From Kudoa neothunni (lineage: Eukaryota; Cnidaria): DNA of 64,000 bases. Shown here in pieces: positions 37,251 to 50,244 of this stretch (positions are counted from its first letter, which is position 1; the number at the start of each line of letters is the position of its first letter). The notes beneath the pieces were generated by a model. The model saw only the letters and a program-made list of their open reading frames with translations, did no database searches and was not told the origin of the DNA. The DNA is taken from the NCBI GenBank assembly GCA_964304625.1, contig OZ199839.1:11346001-11410000 (forward strand), given 5' to 3'. The position numbers and the translations under genes were made by a program.

Positions 37251-37935
37251 AAACGTTACATTCCTACACCCTTAAACTTCGTTCTCATACAATTAAATTT
37301 GAATTGATTTTATTCTGAATGCGTATTATACTTACGAACTACAATTTTAGTTTTAATTATATTGGAATTTACGAGTTCAATCGTAATATCTTCTAACAAT
37401 AATAATAAAACAAATCTGAGTAGTTCACATAAACAAATTGTTCAAGTTCATGTTTATTTATTGCTTACAGGACGGTTCTGCGAAAAATGACCCCAGCGAT
37501 ATTTCGTAATATAAGTAAGTTCGTGATTAAAAAAAATTATTTAGAATTTTTAATACATTACAAAGATTTAATATAAAAGATTAGATGATTTAAATTATGT
37601 TTCCATCATTGGAAAAAATGGGTTAAGCCGTAGGAATCTGGGCACTATTCTACTATTCCGGACACAAACATTAAAGAAATTAACGGATATTTTGACAGCA
37701 TACGAATCCCTGGTTTTTAGAAATATATTTCATTGATAATAAAGATAAAATTATTTAGTGTTTTTATCCATAGATATACAATTACCTTCTTAAAAAACAA
37801 AAAATTAAATTCTGTCAATAATCGTGTATATGGCGATAATGTAACTACCTTAATCTCTATCATTAACATATACTTACTCGAACTATTGTGAAGGAAGGTT
37901 ATCTATCTATCCATCCAATTTAATAAAGTGATAAT
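37251..37935. other. Spacer between the secreted-protein gene and the hAT element
   Basis: It holds the alternative last exon of the preceding gene (37471-37509). Otherwise AT-rich with no gene seen. Confidence 0.45.
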
Positions 37936-39970
37936 GCAGGGTTTCCCTATAGGGGGGGTGCATGAAGCAATCATTGGGAGTGCGGGAGCACCCTATGATG
38001 AATTAAGAATTTAAGCCAGAATATATGAATGAACGAAAAATTTGAGTTTAGAAATTCAGTTTGAAGTTACCATATTTAATTAAATATCATATAATGGGAT
38101 ATTTTGTTAATGAAATAATCTAATAATAACAGATTTCAACTTAATGTTGTGTATTTAATGAGCAAATTAACATCGCCTACGCATCATCATGGTTGCTTCC
38201 CAAAAGCTGAGAAAATGGAATGAGGATTATACTCGGTATGGCTTCACAAGAGTTACCATTCAAGGAATTGACCGCCCTTGTCGTGTTCTTTGCAACTCAA
38301 CATTGTTCATTGTTACACTAAAACCATCAAAGCTCGGACTCGGTGAACATTTTCAAGCCTTTCATGGTGGTAGTTCAAAAACTGGAAACGATTTCGACTC
38401 GCTGAAAGCCAAAAGAACTCGATACGACATGAAAGGAACACTTGCGAGTAATTGATTTGTTAATGAGGAGAAACCTTTACTTTTGACTTCTTTCCAGGTT
38501 TCCTATGAAATTGCAAAAAAGAAAAAAGCCCATGCAATCGCGGAAGATCTTATAAAAATTTGCATTGTTGAATCCGCAAAAATTATATTGGATGAAGAGG
38601 CTGCAAAAAAACTTCAAAGTGTCCCTATGTCCAGCAATGTTATAAGGAACAGAATAGATGCCATTGGTGATGATATTCTTGGCCAACTTATTTTTAATAT
38701 CAAAGAATTACATCTCAAGATATCGTTTCAACTGAATGAATCGACGGATGTAGACAATTGCAACCAGCTAGTAGCGTTTGCTCGTTTCGTTAAAAAAACA
38801 TCATTCGTGAAGAATTCCTTTTTTAAGGCCTCTGAAAACAACAACAACAACAACTGCTGCGGATATATTTAATGTAATAAAATCTTTTTTTAATAATATG
38901 GAGCTTCCATTAACTATTATTGGATCAATTTGTACGGATGGTGCTCCTGCGATGCTGGGTGTTAAATCTAGACTCGTTGCTCTCATGAGAAAGGAAGCGC
39001 CTGATGTAATGGTCACGCATTGTATCTTACATCGCCAGGCCTTAATGTCAAAGACTTTACGAGGCCTCTAAAAGACGTCATGTCTGCATGCGTTAAAATA
39101 ATTAATTTTATTCGCACAAGGACACTGAATCATCGTTTGTTTAAGGCGGTTTGCAATGAACTTGTCAGTGAATTCTCAGTTTTGTTATTTCATACAGAAG
39201 TATGATGGCTTTCAGGTGGTGAAGTCTTGGCTAGATTACTCACCTTAAGAAAGGAAGTTGAAGAATTCTTAAGAATGCAATAATCCAACCTTGCTAACGC
39301 CATGGAAAACCCCACTTTTTCAGTAATACTAGCATACTTGGCAGATATAGTTCAACATCTGAACGATTTAAATTGTTCAATTTAAGGGAAGGGAGTTAAC
39401 ATGGTGATAGCTTCTGAGAAATTGCGAGCTTTCAAGAAAAAACAAATCTTATGGTATTCGAGAGTAGAAAGTGGAAATCTTGCTAATTTTCCTTTACTGG
39501 ACGAAGTTCTCCAAGATGAACAACACTTCCATTGTAGGCAAGATATCATGAATAATGCCATGTATCACATAAATAAATTGAGACTATTCTCTGATGGTTA
39601 TTATTCTCCCAGCCAGTTACAAGATTCTGATATTTGGAGTGTTGATCCATTTTCATTTAATGTTAATAATATGAATAATGATGATAATGATACTAAGGAA
39701 TTAATGGATTTGCAAGAAAACTACACAATGAAGTTGAGGTACAATGAAAATTCACTTGAGAAAGTTTGGTGCAATGCCCAATGCAGTTACCCGTCCCTTG
39801 CAAAAAGAGCGTTGAAAATTCTTATCCCATTCGCGACGACTTTGTTGTGCGAGTCAGGATTTTCATCTTTGTTGTATTTAAAAAATAAATATAGAAATTT
39901 ACTGAATCCAGAAAATGATTTACACATCGCATTGACAAAATTTGAAACATATATGAAAGATAAGATATAA
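37936..39970 (+). mobile_element. ZBED-type hAT transposon, broken
   Basis: A likely left terminus CAGGGTTTCCCTATAGGGG lies at 37936; no right terminus was found. Transposase blocks on the plus strand: RKWNEDYTRYGFTRVTIQGI with RPCRVLC (degraded BED finger, 38207 onward); HAIAEDLIKICIVESAKIIL with VIRNRIDAIGDDI (38530-38690); FQLNESTDVDNCNQLVAFAR (catalytic D region); then in another frame CTDGAPAMLG and THCILHRQAL (38930-39040); and finally the hATC dimerisation segment SLAKRALKILIPFATTLLCE (39797 onward). There is a stop at about 38453, a frame change after an expanded CAA run near 38840, and at least three further breaks. It is close to ZBED5/SCAND3-type proteins but not intact. Confidence 0.8.
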
Positions 39971-41762
39971 TCACTTGATAGGCTCTGCCGAATAAAACAT
40001 TTAAAAATATAATTAAGAAAATAATATTATTTATAGAGCACTAAGTAAAACTTATATATTTTTAAAGTTTTTCAAACCAGATAAGATAATTAAATGTCGC
40101 AGGGGATCTTTTTGTTGTTAATCAGACTAAAAAAGTAATTCACCTCAATACGACATTATACAAAGAAAATAATGCTACGTATGCTCGTTTGAAATCATCC
40201 TACGGATGATCTCTTTTAGGTGCAAAATAATCAAAGATTATAAACGATTTTTACATCCAGATAATATTCTTAGCTTGTAAATAGCAAAATTAATATATTT
40301 TAAAAAATTTAGTAACGTATAGAATGTAAATAATTATCTCACTAAATATTATCATTTTTATTAATTTAATATAGATTGTCGTTGTTTTATTTTCTAAAAA
40401 ATTCGTGGCGGGATTGCTTCATCCGTAATTGAAAATTATCAGGCAGTTATTTCTTGATAACGTCTCACTATGAAGAAATATATTAAGTTACTTCAGATAA
40501 TAATTGAATTTTCTAGAAAAAAATAATAATTTTAAAATTTCAACGCAATGAATAATTCTAGGCGTAAATTATAACTTATTGACTAGCCAATGGCGTATAC
40601 GCCAATATATCATTTTTAGTGAAACATATTAAATATTTTAGTTAGATATGACCAAAATTTTATTTAATTTGAAATTAATTCTAATGGATTTGCGGCAAAT
40701 TTTGGCACAAGTAGGTGTTGGTTATATACATAATTTATTTTTTTCTGACTTTTAAAAAAAGGTAAGAAATATTTGATATTAAAATATTATGGGTAAAAAT
40801 ATAAATTCAGAAACATTTTAAGATGTTAACATTACAATGAATTTTTCGAGTAAAAATTTACACCAGAATTTTTTTCTCCGAATGGTAGATGTTATGTTAC
40901 TTACTAGATACATCAACTTTTAAGGTTTATCTGACGGTTAAATTTGATGTTGTACAGATATTACCCATATCGCGTGTCACGTGACATCCGCTTTCATTTC
41001 GTGGTTGCAACAAAAATTAAGCTATTTAAAAAATCTATTAATTTCCCACATCGTTGTTAGTTTTATATAGCTCATCCGAATTATTTCATTGTGGCCCTAT
41101 TTATTATCTTAAAATATATGTAATGTTTAAAATGACCGTAAACTTTTCGGTTAAAATATATTTAGTTGCGATTTATAAATAAATCAATATCATTAAAAGT
41201 TGTTATAAGTTACATAAATTTAGTGGAGATGCAATATTTTGTGTAATATATGGTTCTATTCGTTCCATCTATCGTAAAATTGTTACTAAGGTCATTTTTA
41301 ACATTTTTAGAACTCTGTGTACAAAATAAGGGATTATTTTTTATATACAAATAAAAGTTTATTCTAATTAATAATAATTCTAAAATAAAAGTATGTCTAT
41401 CGTAAGCAGGTATTTATTAATCTGTTTTTTTTAAGGGGACACCAGGAAATTTGTTGTCCTCGATAAAAATATAGATTTTATGAGTACTCCTCAGTGAATT
41501 ATTTATCTTCATTAATGTTATCAACCTTTCCAATACATATGGAGAGGTTAATTAAAAATATCCTTCGCGGTATTTGAGTACCACAGTAAACACAAACACT
41601 GACAGACATTAGAACTTTACATATGTATACGATGTTTGTAAATAGCTAAATTTCGTCTACGATTTTTAATCCATGAAAAATTTTAGTAACATTTATAGAA
41701 AACGAATATTAAAGTAACAGGAGTACAATAAATTTCGAATATTATATTAATTTGATTCATTC
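39971..41762. other. AT-rich spacer
   Basis: No gene, RNA or paired repeat recognised. It includes the 3' flanks of the hAT fossil and of the convergent claudin-like gene 1. Confidence 0.5.
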
Positions 41763-42733
41763 TTATTGTTTAATAATAGTGAAGGCATAAATAATAGTTC
41801 CTAGCATGTTCAAACACAATAGGGTCCAGATTGTGTAAAAAGATGAGCCATATATCAGGGAAAACCCTACATCTTCCTCAAAAATCTCTTCTACAACTTT
41901 AGTAAGCTTGGTTGCAATAATTACGTATGAGAGATATGCAGCATCTATAGTTATTTAAAAAGTATTTAGATATATAAATGAACTTACTAAATACAACATA
42001 GCTAACTAATATATATTCCCTCTTAACACTTCTGTATTTGTGAAAAATGCTTAAAGCCAAAGAAACGATGACGCCCAACACAGCAATAACTCCTGCAATA
42101 TTAAGTAAGTTGTAATCACGAAAACTTGTGGAATCTATAAATTATTCAAAACATTAATATTTTATTATTTATATACACAATCTTTTCGGAAATTTTGCCC
42201 ACATTAACCTTCCACATTTTGTTTCTACAAATTATTAACGATTGTGTTCAAAATAATAAATATTAATAATTTTATTGGAATATAATTTAGAAATAACATT
42301 TGGGCAATAACTTTTAACGGTTATTTTAATTTTGAATTTTTTCTCTTAGAGACATGTATATTTCCTATTGGCTAATCGATAGTTAATAGGATATGTGTTT
42401 GTGTAATAATGCATTGAATAAGTGTTAATTCTTACCATAACCGTGTTTTTCGATATAATGATCAAAGTCCGCTTAGTAAATTAAATAATATATAATGAAG
42501 AAATTAATCAAAGAATTACAACCGATTGTGTCATCAAACATTTTGTTTAGGTCAATGCATGCACATTTGTTCACTAATGTAAAGTTGATACAGAATGCCA
42601 TAGCTCCCAAACTGAACCAACCGTGACTATTATCCTTAGATGCCTTGATAAGTGTTTGTGAGAAAGAAGACACAATCAATCCGATCGTGGCAAACGACAC
42701 AAGTATCCATCCAAAAATTGTAAATATATTCAT
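41763..42733 (-). CDS. Claudin-like four-transmembrane protein 1, four exons
   Basis: Exons (minus): 42733-42523, 42471-42436, 42134-41988 and 41944-41763; introns 51, 301 and 43 bp, all phase 1; 191 residues. TM1 is FTIFGWILVSFATIGLIVSS. The first extracellular loop holds a Trp then Cys-x8-Cys-x-Cys (HGWFSLGAMAFC, NKCACIDL), recalling the W...C...C signature of the claudin/PMP22 group. TM2 is LLNIAGVIAVLGVIVSLALS followed by a basic turn (HKYRSVKR), then TM3 and TM4 (ending AFTIIKQ). Family membership is inferred from topology and signature. The paralogue at 55600 has the same exon lengths for the last exon (182 nt) and an equally long third-exon-preceding intron. Likely a junction or membrane-organising protein. 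Confidence 0.75.
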
Positions 42734-43310
42734 AAACTAAGACCAACAATTGTATTCAAAATCAGAACGTCAAATTTACACATGAAAAGTTCATTGAAAC
42801 CTAGCTCAATCTAGTATTCAAGTATTAACAATGTTTAAAATCGATTTAATTGGATTATTAAATTTATATCTCAACCATAGATTTTTGTGAAATCAATCGT
42901 TATAACACGAATGATAGTGCGTAATATTTCTTATTTTGAAATATAGTTTTCATTATTTCTTATTATTATTGTATAAAAACACACCTTGTTTTTTAAATAA
43001 AGTTATTTATATGAAATCTCAAATTAAAAATAAGTAAACAAATGAAATTCGTATCTTATAAGATTATAAGTAATAAAAACAAATTTTAAGATTCTTAGAT
43101 TAATATGTCATAATAAAGTTTTATTTATTTAGCACCAAAATATAACAAAAAAAATATTAAAACTACAAGAACTATTTGAAATGGTTACATAATTGTTAAT
43201 TTAAAGATTGTTGGAATACCTATTCACTATTTCCCATCATATATGATGAAAATTTCATATACCTTTGTAAACATCTTCATTTTACACTCATATTCAAGAA
43301 TTATCGGCTT
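42734..43310. other. Spacer upstream of claudin-like gene 1
   Basis: AT-rich; no feature recognised. Confidence 0.45.
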
Positions 43311-44871
43311 TTAACCCTCCCGGAACCATGCGGGGTCATTCGTGACCCCATTTTTCGTAAATGTTTGTATTTCCCTATTAAAATTTTTCATTTTAATTTT
43401 TGGGTTAGAGCAATCTTAGATCAACGTGTATTCTTTAGTAATAAAAAGTTTCAGATAAATTATTATATTCTACCGTCCCAAAATTTTGTTTAACCCTCTA
43501 AATAAACTGGGGTCCATCTCCATTTGGACCTCAAACGAAATTGTCATCCTGTTTTCTCAGTCGTTATATAATAATTAGAATCCAAACTTCTTCTATTCTA
43601 ACAAAACACGTTTATCTTAAGATTTTCAGATTTATTGGAATTCTCATGTGTCATAACAAATTTTATAACAAAAACATCGTCGGAGTATAATTGGATCCAA
43701 ATTGATCCCATAATTTTTGTTGATATTTTAAAAATATATTATTATTTATATTAATTTTTAAAATGAAAATTGAATTAAAATCTATTTTACATACCAAAAT
43801 CCGACATAGAATTTTCTCCGCACATACACCCATGTGTAAATTTCTATTGTGTAAACATGGATTTCTTTTTAAAAATTAACGTGGATAGGATTGACACTAA
43901 TGAAAAAGGAAGACCCAAACTAGTGTATTTGAAAGAGACTGTTGGAAATGAGAATGTTGAAAATGACGATTCTCTTGTAGACACACAAAAAAAACAACGA
44001 TTTATGGAGTGTATTCAAACCAAAGAGAACCAAGGTGGTGGCAGAAAATAAAACTAATCTATTTCAAGGTGTGATTATGTACGATACACAAAGGATCTCT
44101 AGTATTACAGGATGTTTTAATTATTTCTTCCCAATGGAAATAGTGGACCGAACAATTTAATATACCAATCAGTGCGATAAGAATCATTATGTAAATAACT
44201 TGAGGATGTTTATGTTGATGAAATGCATGGTTTTATTGGCCGGTTATTGTACATAACTATCCATAAGGATAATCAAGATCTTATTGTTGAAATGCTTAGT
44301 TGTGACGAAGGTAGGAGGATACACAAAGATCTCTTTTCCTTGTACAGTTTCAAGCAACTAACAAGAGCGTTCCGCTTTGGTAACACAGGAACTACGGGGA
44401 ATGACAGCTGAATGATAAATTTCCCCGAATTAGAGAAAAATGGGACATTTAGGTTAACATGGTGATCAGAAATTATAACCAAGGAGAAAATATAGGTCGT
44501 GATGAGCAATTTGGATTTTTTTAGAGGAAACCGTTCTTTTAGACAACATATAAAATGTAAGCCAACAAAATACGGCTTAAAATTTTGCCTTTTTGTATAT
44601 CCAGCATCTATATTGTGTGTTTGTGGAGTTACTAACGAATTCCAGTACCAGTCATTTTAAAATAATCTGTCATCCTATTTATATAGGAACATTGCATATA
44701 GGCGGATACGTTAGGAAGATCAAAATGATAAATTATTAACGAAAAAAACATTTCTTAGAATTATAATTGAGTAGATTGATAGGAAACACAATTATTAAAC
44801 GAAACCACAAAAAAAATCTGAGATCCAAATGAACCCCAGTTATAAGTTATACTCCGAGGGGGCCTGATTAA
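43311..44871 (+). mobile_element. piggyBac element with broken transposase
   Basis: It is bounded by TTAA at 43311-43314 and 44868-44871 (left end TTAACCCTCCCGGAACC). Subterminal inverted blocks are GGGGTCATTCGTGACCCC near 43334, GGGGTCCATCTCCATTTGGA near 43510 and its inverse near 44820. Plus-strand remnants start at ATG 43857 (MDFFLKINVDRIDTNEKGRP) and include EMHGFIGRLLYITIHKDNQD, IHKDLFSLYSFKQLTRAFRF (44217-44390). These match the piggyBac catalytic domain entry (GFIG...LWS...F...F-x-RFG). There are several stops and no C-terminal cysteine domain, so it is inactive. Confidence 0.7.
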
Positions 44872-45204
44872 TTCTTACTTAGAAGATTAATGTTACTTAG
44901 CACTGATATGTGTTAGTTAAAATTATGTTATACGGTTGTATCCAATGTATTTAATTTATATGATAAGGAAAATGATCATTCCAATATATATTGTCACAAC
45001 CAAACTGAGGAATATTGTAATTTGTAACGTTTTTTGCTATCTGATATAAAATTTCGAAGATAGAATAGAATTAAGATAAATTAATTCCTCTATTATTGTC
45101 GTCCAGGTTATTGCGCGTTGAAACCCGAATAGATTGCCTGATGGGTTATTGTATATCCCGTGCCGATAATAGGGTAGGATGTGGCACCTAAAAAACACCC
45201 CTCT

Positions 45205-46822
45205 GCGCATCGTTTTTTTCGTCTATTCTATCACAAATGTTTATAATAAAATAAAAGAATACCGAAAGTAAATATTCGACTAATTATAGTAACATCTAAT
45301 TTTGGTGCACAAATTAACTTCTACATTTATTATACACCTTAATAACATTTTTTGGGATGGGTCGTTCCATAATTATACGACTCAGACGTTTGATTAAACC
45401 TTAATCATCTTATTATAAATTATTTTCACAATCATTATTGGTATACCGACTATGAACCATTAAAAAAAAATTACAATAAATTATCACTTTTTGTAGTTAA
45501 TTTATTTTTTGGTTAATTTATTTTAATTATAAAAAAAAGTTATAATCATTTTATCATAAAATTTTCATAGCGACAATACAATGAATTTTCAATCTTCATT
45601 GCATTCGATATCTGTCCAAAAAAATCTTTTAATAATTAATTTAAAAAAACACTCTTGACAAAAGTCAACTATGAAAAATAAAAGAAGCAACGTAAATAGG
45701 AATTTATTAATATGATATTAAGTATATATTACACTCTTCACTTCATTTTTTAAATATATATGGTCTTTAATTTGATGTTCAATCTTTTTTTATATTTATA
45801 AAACTAACGATTATATTTTAAGCCTTAGATGCTACAATGTATTTAATTTATGAGGATATTTTATAAATAATGTGGTTTTTTATGTATAAAGCGTTTTACT
45901 ATTTTACCGGTTGGTTTAACATTATATTATACAAAATTTAACATTAATTCATTATTAAATTCTTTTATTTGGGCTGTCTTCCGGAATTCTCCCCTTAAAT
46001 ACCGGCCTCGATTATTTTTGCGCTTCCCGCGAGGAAGCATCTCATTAATCTCAATAACGTACCCCTTGTCACCAGATGGTTTTCGCAGAAGAAAACTAGA
46101 AGCACAAGTATTTCTTTTTTTTAAATCATACCCCCTGTTTTTGTGATCAAATTAATATTTTCGAAGACAGATAAAATAGTTTTATCCATGCTCCCATTGT
46201 AAATGATTTTATATATTTTATTCTCCGTTATGTTTGGGGAGGGATGAAACAAATTCAAACCTGGAAAAAAAGTTCCATTTCGTTGAGATACCCTGGTTTT
46301 ACATCTTCGAATTGCGAGACTAGTATTTAGGTATAAAATAATTACTTTTTAAAATAAGAACTGACTGGATAATCCATAAAATTCCTTTCATGCGATTTAA
46401 TTTTAGGTATTGACCTTTGGACGTTCAAATTCCTTTTGGTGAGGGAAAAATAATTGAATTTGTAACAATTATTACACCTTAAATGAAGAGGAAACAGATA
46501 TTATTTGTCTACAAGTATATTAAACAATTCAATGGGTTTATTCATCAATAAAAAATCCTCATCGTTAATAAAACTCAAAGTACTCATTTTCTCTAGCGCG
46601 CGAGAAATTTGATAAACTACTCGCTTAAATATTTTATATTTTGTTAGTTAAATCAAACATTTCATTAAAAAAAATGTTATTAAGGTGTATAATAAATGTC
46701 GAAGTTAATTTGTGAACCAAACTTAGATGTTACCATAATTAGCCGAATACTTCCTCTCGGTATTCTTTTATTTTATTATGAACATTTGTGAAAGAATAGA
46801 CGAAAAACCGATGCGCAATAAG
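45205..46822. mobile_element. Element with about 145-bp inverted arms (foldback-like)
   Basis: Left arm 45205-45350 (GCGCATCGTTTTTTTCGTCT onward to TTATTATACACCTTAATAAC) and right arm 46675-46822 are inverted copies with about 85-90 percent visible identity. The 1.3-kb core has no recognisable transposase. A related arm fragment lies at 7066-7156. Beyond the arms the two sides diverge, so the true ends are uncertain. Confidence 0.6.
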
Positions 46823-47043
46823 GCTATTTTGGGGAGCCAAGAGATATACAATAGCCGCCTGGTGTTCTTTAAAATATTCTATAATATTTATTTTTTCAAT
46901 GAAATAAATTTAAATTGTAGTAAATTAAAAGTTGGCCATATTTTACTAAAAATTAATAATTTAGTCTAATAATTAATAGATTAAAACCTAGTCATATTAT
47001 TTCTGTGTCATGATATCACCAAATATCGACGAATCCCTGTCAT

Positions 47044-50000
47044 CAGGGTTGCCATAATTGGTACATTCGTACCAAAATGGTACTTTATCACCTTCAAGAC
47101 ATGATTTTTAATCCTCTCGACGATATCTAGTTTCCAGTTAGGTATTAGTAATGAATGCAAAGTAGCATTAATGGCTTATTTAAAAATTTATATTTTTTAC
47201 GTTTATTTATTATTATTGTTTCAGCGTATAGATATAACATTATACAAAGATATGCAAAATATGTCTTGGTGCTGAAGTTGATATTATTTTAAATATCCAA
47301 TCTATCCCTTTAATATTTTGTCTCCTAAAGAAAACAAAACAAACAATTAAATTTCAAAATATTATTATTTAACAAAATTTTATAAACTTAAGCTTATTTC
47401 TTTCTTCACATGTATGTTAAAAGAGTTTCTGACTACGATAATGTTATCTATTTATTGTTTTAAATGAAACTTTCTTTGATTTCATGGTCAAATCAGTTCC
47501 ATTTAATTCCAATGTATAATTAACCTTATAGGAATGAAATTAGCTCGTTTACTTCACAAAATTAATTTTTATGCCTACAAGTTTTATACTTTAGGGTTTT
47601 AAAATGTTTTTAGAAACGAAAAAAAAATCTGGCTCGAAAGAGTTATCAGATTTAATTTTCGCAAAAAAAAAATCCTTAAAACGTTAAGTTTATGTATTTC
47701 TAACTAGGGGAATTGTTAATAAATTAAATTTTTTAAAATTAAAGCTATCATTGACACTTGAAAATATTTAAATTACAAGAAAACGAAGTTGAAGATGAAA
47801 ACAATATCCGGAATGCCATAAGAATAAAATTTTATACACAAACATTTATTGTAACATACAAAGTCATTCATAATAGTGCTCGTTTTAGTAATTCACTGCA
47901 AAGGTTTTGCATTCAACAATTTGAATTAATTTCTGAAACTTTTATTGTGTTATACACAATGTAATATCTTTTGGGTTAGTAATTCTTAAAGGTCTTTAAT
48001 CAAAACGATAGCGACTAAGAAAGCGGTATATGTAAAACTTTAACAAAGAAAATATATAAAGGTTATGAACGCAAGATAGTACAGAATGGTTGGAAGAGCA
48101 AAGATCTATCCAGTGAATTGATATTAGCAAGAATAACAAAGAGAAAGTGTTCTGTAAAGTGTGTAAATGTGAAGTTTCGGAGAGTATTTTACAAATCGGA
48201 AGACTTGCCGCAACCGAAAAGCATTTAAAAAATATGAGACTATACACAAACAATATGAGAATAGATAGTTTATAGAATTAAACAATTCCGTTGCATATTA
48301 TCGAAAAATAGCTAAAGCAGAATTGAAATTATGTGTCTTTGTTGCGGAACACAATTTACCGCTTTCAATCTTGGATCATTTTCCTGGTTTAGTTGCCAAT
48401 GTTTGTGAAGATCCTGCTATTTGCAAAGATATTAAATGTGCTTGAACGAAAGGCAAATGTGTTTTTCGTCATTCTATTGGGAAATATTACTTAAAAATCC
48501 TGATTTCAAAGTTAAAAACAACCAAATTTTCATCAATAATAGATGAAACCACAGATATGATATATCCACAACTAAACAACTAGTTTTAGTAGTTCGATAT
48601 TATGATTTCGATGTTAAAAAGACAATGGACAAATATTTGGTCATGTTGGAGGTAAAGAATTATACTGGCAAAGGAATTTTTGAATCAATGATAAATTTTT
48701 TTAAAATTAATATTATCTCCATTCACAATCTTATCAGATTTACCAGTGACAATGCAAATGTTATGATGAGTAACAAAACTGGTGTCCAGAGTTTACTGAA
48801 ACAAATTATTCCATCGCTTTACGTGCAGGGTTGCGTTTGTCACAGCAAATTTTGGATGTGTTTGTAAAGTTTGTCCTCAACTTCCAAACGAGTTGGAAGA
48901 TTTAGCTACAAACATTTACACATACGTTTCGAATAGCTCAAAACACTTGAGTGAATACAAGGATTTTCAAAAGCTAATGGATATTTGTCCTAGAAAGATA
49001 TTACGCCCCTGTATCACAAGATGGTCGTCGCTAGAATACTCGATCAATGGAATGCACTTAAAATGTTTTTCGCTACTGCGGTATCAGGAAATGGTGTTGA
49101 ATCAGAAAAATTAATAAATCATATGTATTTTGAATTCTTAAACTTTATACTCCCGATAGTAAACAAACTTAATCTTGATTTCCAATCAGTAATCTTTCGA
49201 ATACACAAGCTAAAAAATTCAATTAGTGTTACAGTAAAAGTCATTCTCAGTTTATTTATGAAAAGAGAAATCATTAAAAACGTGGATATTTGGAATATTA
49301 CTATTAATAACCCTTCAAACTATCGTCCATTAGATAGTATTTGTCGCGGATTCAAAATGACTTGCAACTATACAATGAATTCCCCCATAATAAATTCACA
49401 AGAATATCTCCAATATAAAATAAATACATTAAATTTTTATATTTCCTTAACAAATGAAATATTTGATCGATTTCTATACAATGATTCATTTAAAGAACTT
49501 GAATTGTTTCAGGCAATAGATCTAAGTAACGTGAATGAAGGTAGGCCCGAGTCTATCATACCCCTTGCAATAAGATTCCCTAATCTTATATCGGATGAAG
49601 ACTAACCAATGTGGATATTGAATGGAGACCATTAAATTTCGAAGACTCAAATCTCTTTTCAATAAGTGACTCCGAAAAATTTTAGTACGATGTATCAGAA
49701 TAAAGAATTGGCGAAGATCCTAAATATCCATTAATTTCAAAACTAATGATGAGTTTGCTTTTATTACCTCATTTTTCTGCTTGTGCCAAAAGAATATTTT
49801 CCCAATTAAACATAATCAAAATGAAAAATAGATCATTATTGAAGACCGAAACATTAAACAGCTTGATTTATTCGAAAAGTTTATTTTGTAATACGGATTG
49901 CACAAAATGGAACCTTGCTGAAAATTCAGTAACAGCGTTCATAGAGAGAAACCTTTATGAAAATAACTGTAATGACATAATTTTATTTTAGATAGATTAT

Positions 50001-50138
50001 AAAAACATTTTAAATAACTATGTTTTTTTCCTCTGTAATCTCTTTTTTGCGCGGATTAACGGTTGGTACGTTTTACCCGATTTTGGTACGGTTTTCAAAA
50101 ATTTTTGGTACTTTTTTTGCTCATCTTCTGGCAACCCT
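47044..50138 (+). mobile_element. hAT transposon with BED finger, broken
   Basis: Left end CAGGGTTGCCATAATTGGTA at 47044; right end inverted, GGCAACCCT at 50130-50138, with subterminal GTACC-rich repeats on both sides. Plus-strand blocks: BED-like VFCKVCKCEVSESILQIGRL (about 48150), the DDE core segment FTSDNANVMMSNKTGVQSLL (48742 onward) with VQGCVCHSKF, a long middle frame at 49021-49605, and the hATC end SLLLLPHFSACAKRIFSQLN (49755 onward). At least four stops or frame changes. The Gypsy copy begins 12 bp beyond its right end. Confidence 0.75.
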
Positions 50139-50150
50139 ATTGTTGCAGAC

Positions 50151-50244
50151 TGTGGCGGATAATCCACCCATTAACTTGACACATTGGAGATTATAATCTC
50201 GTGTAGTTAGTCGTTAGTTAAATGTCTTCAAAATCTATGGTGCA
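50151..50244 (+). repeat. 5' LTR of the Gypsy copy
   Basis: 94 bp, starting TGTGGCG and ending TGGTGCA (the TG...CA rule). Matches 55330-55423. No matching target duplication was seen at the flanks. Confidence 0.85.

Noticed and set aside
37226-37509. Alternative last exon of the secreted-protein gene as the main model
   Set aside because: Splicing is possible (good acceptor at 37470), but the 245-bp intron is far longer than others in the gene; kept only as an alternative.
41850-41870. AGGGAAAACCCT-like string resembling a hAT terminus
   Set aside because: It lies inside the last exon of claudin-like gene 1, in frame, and has no partner terminus.
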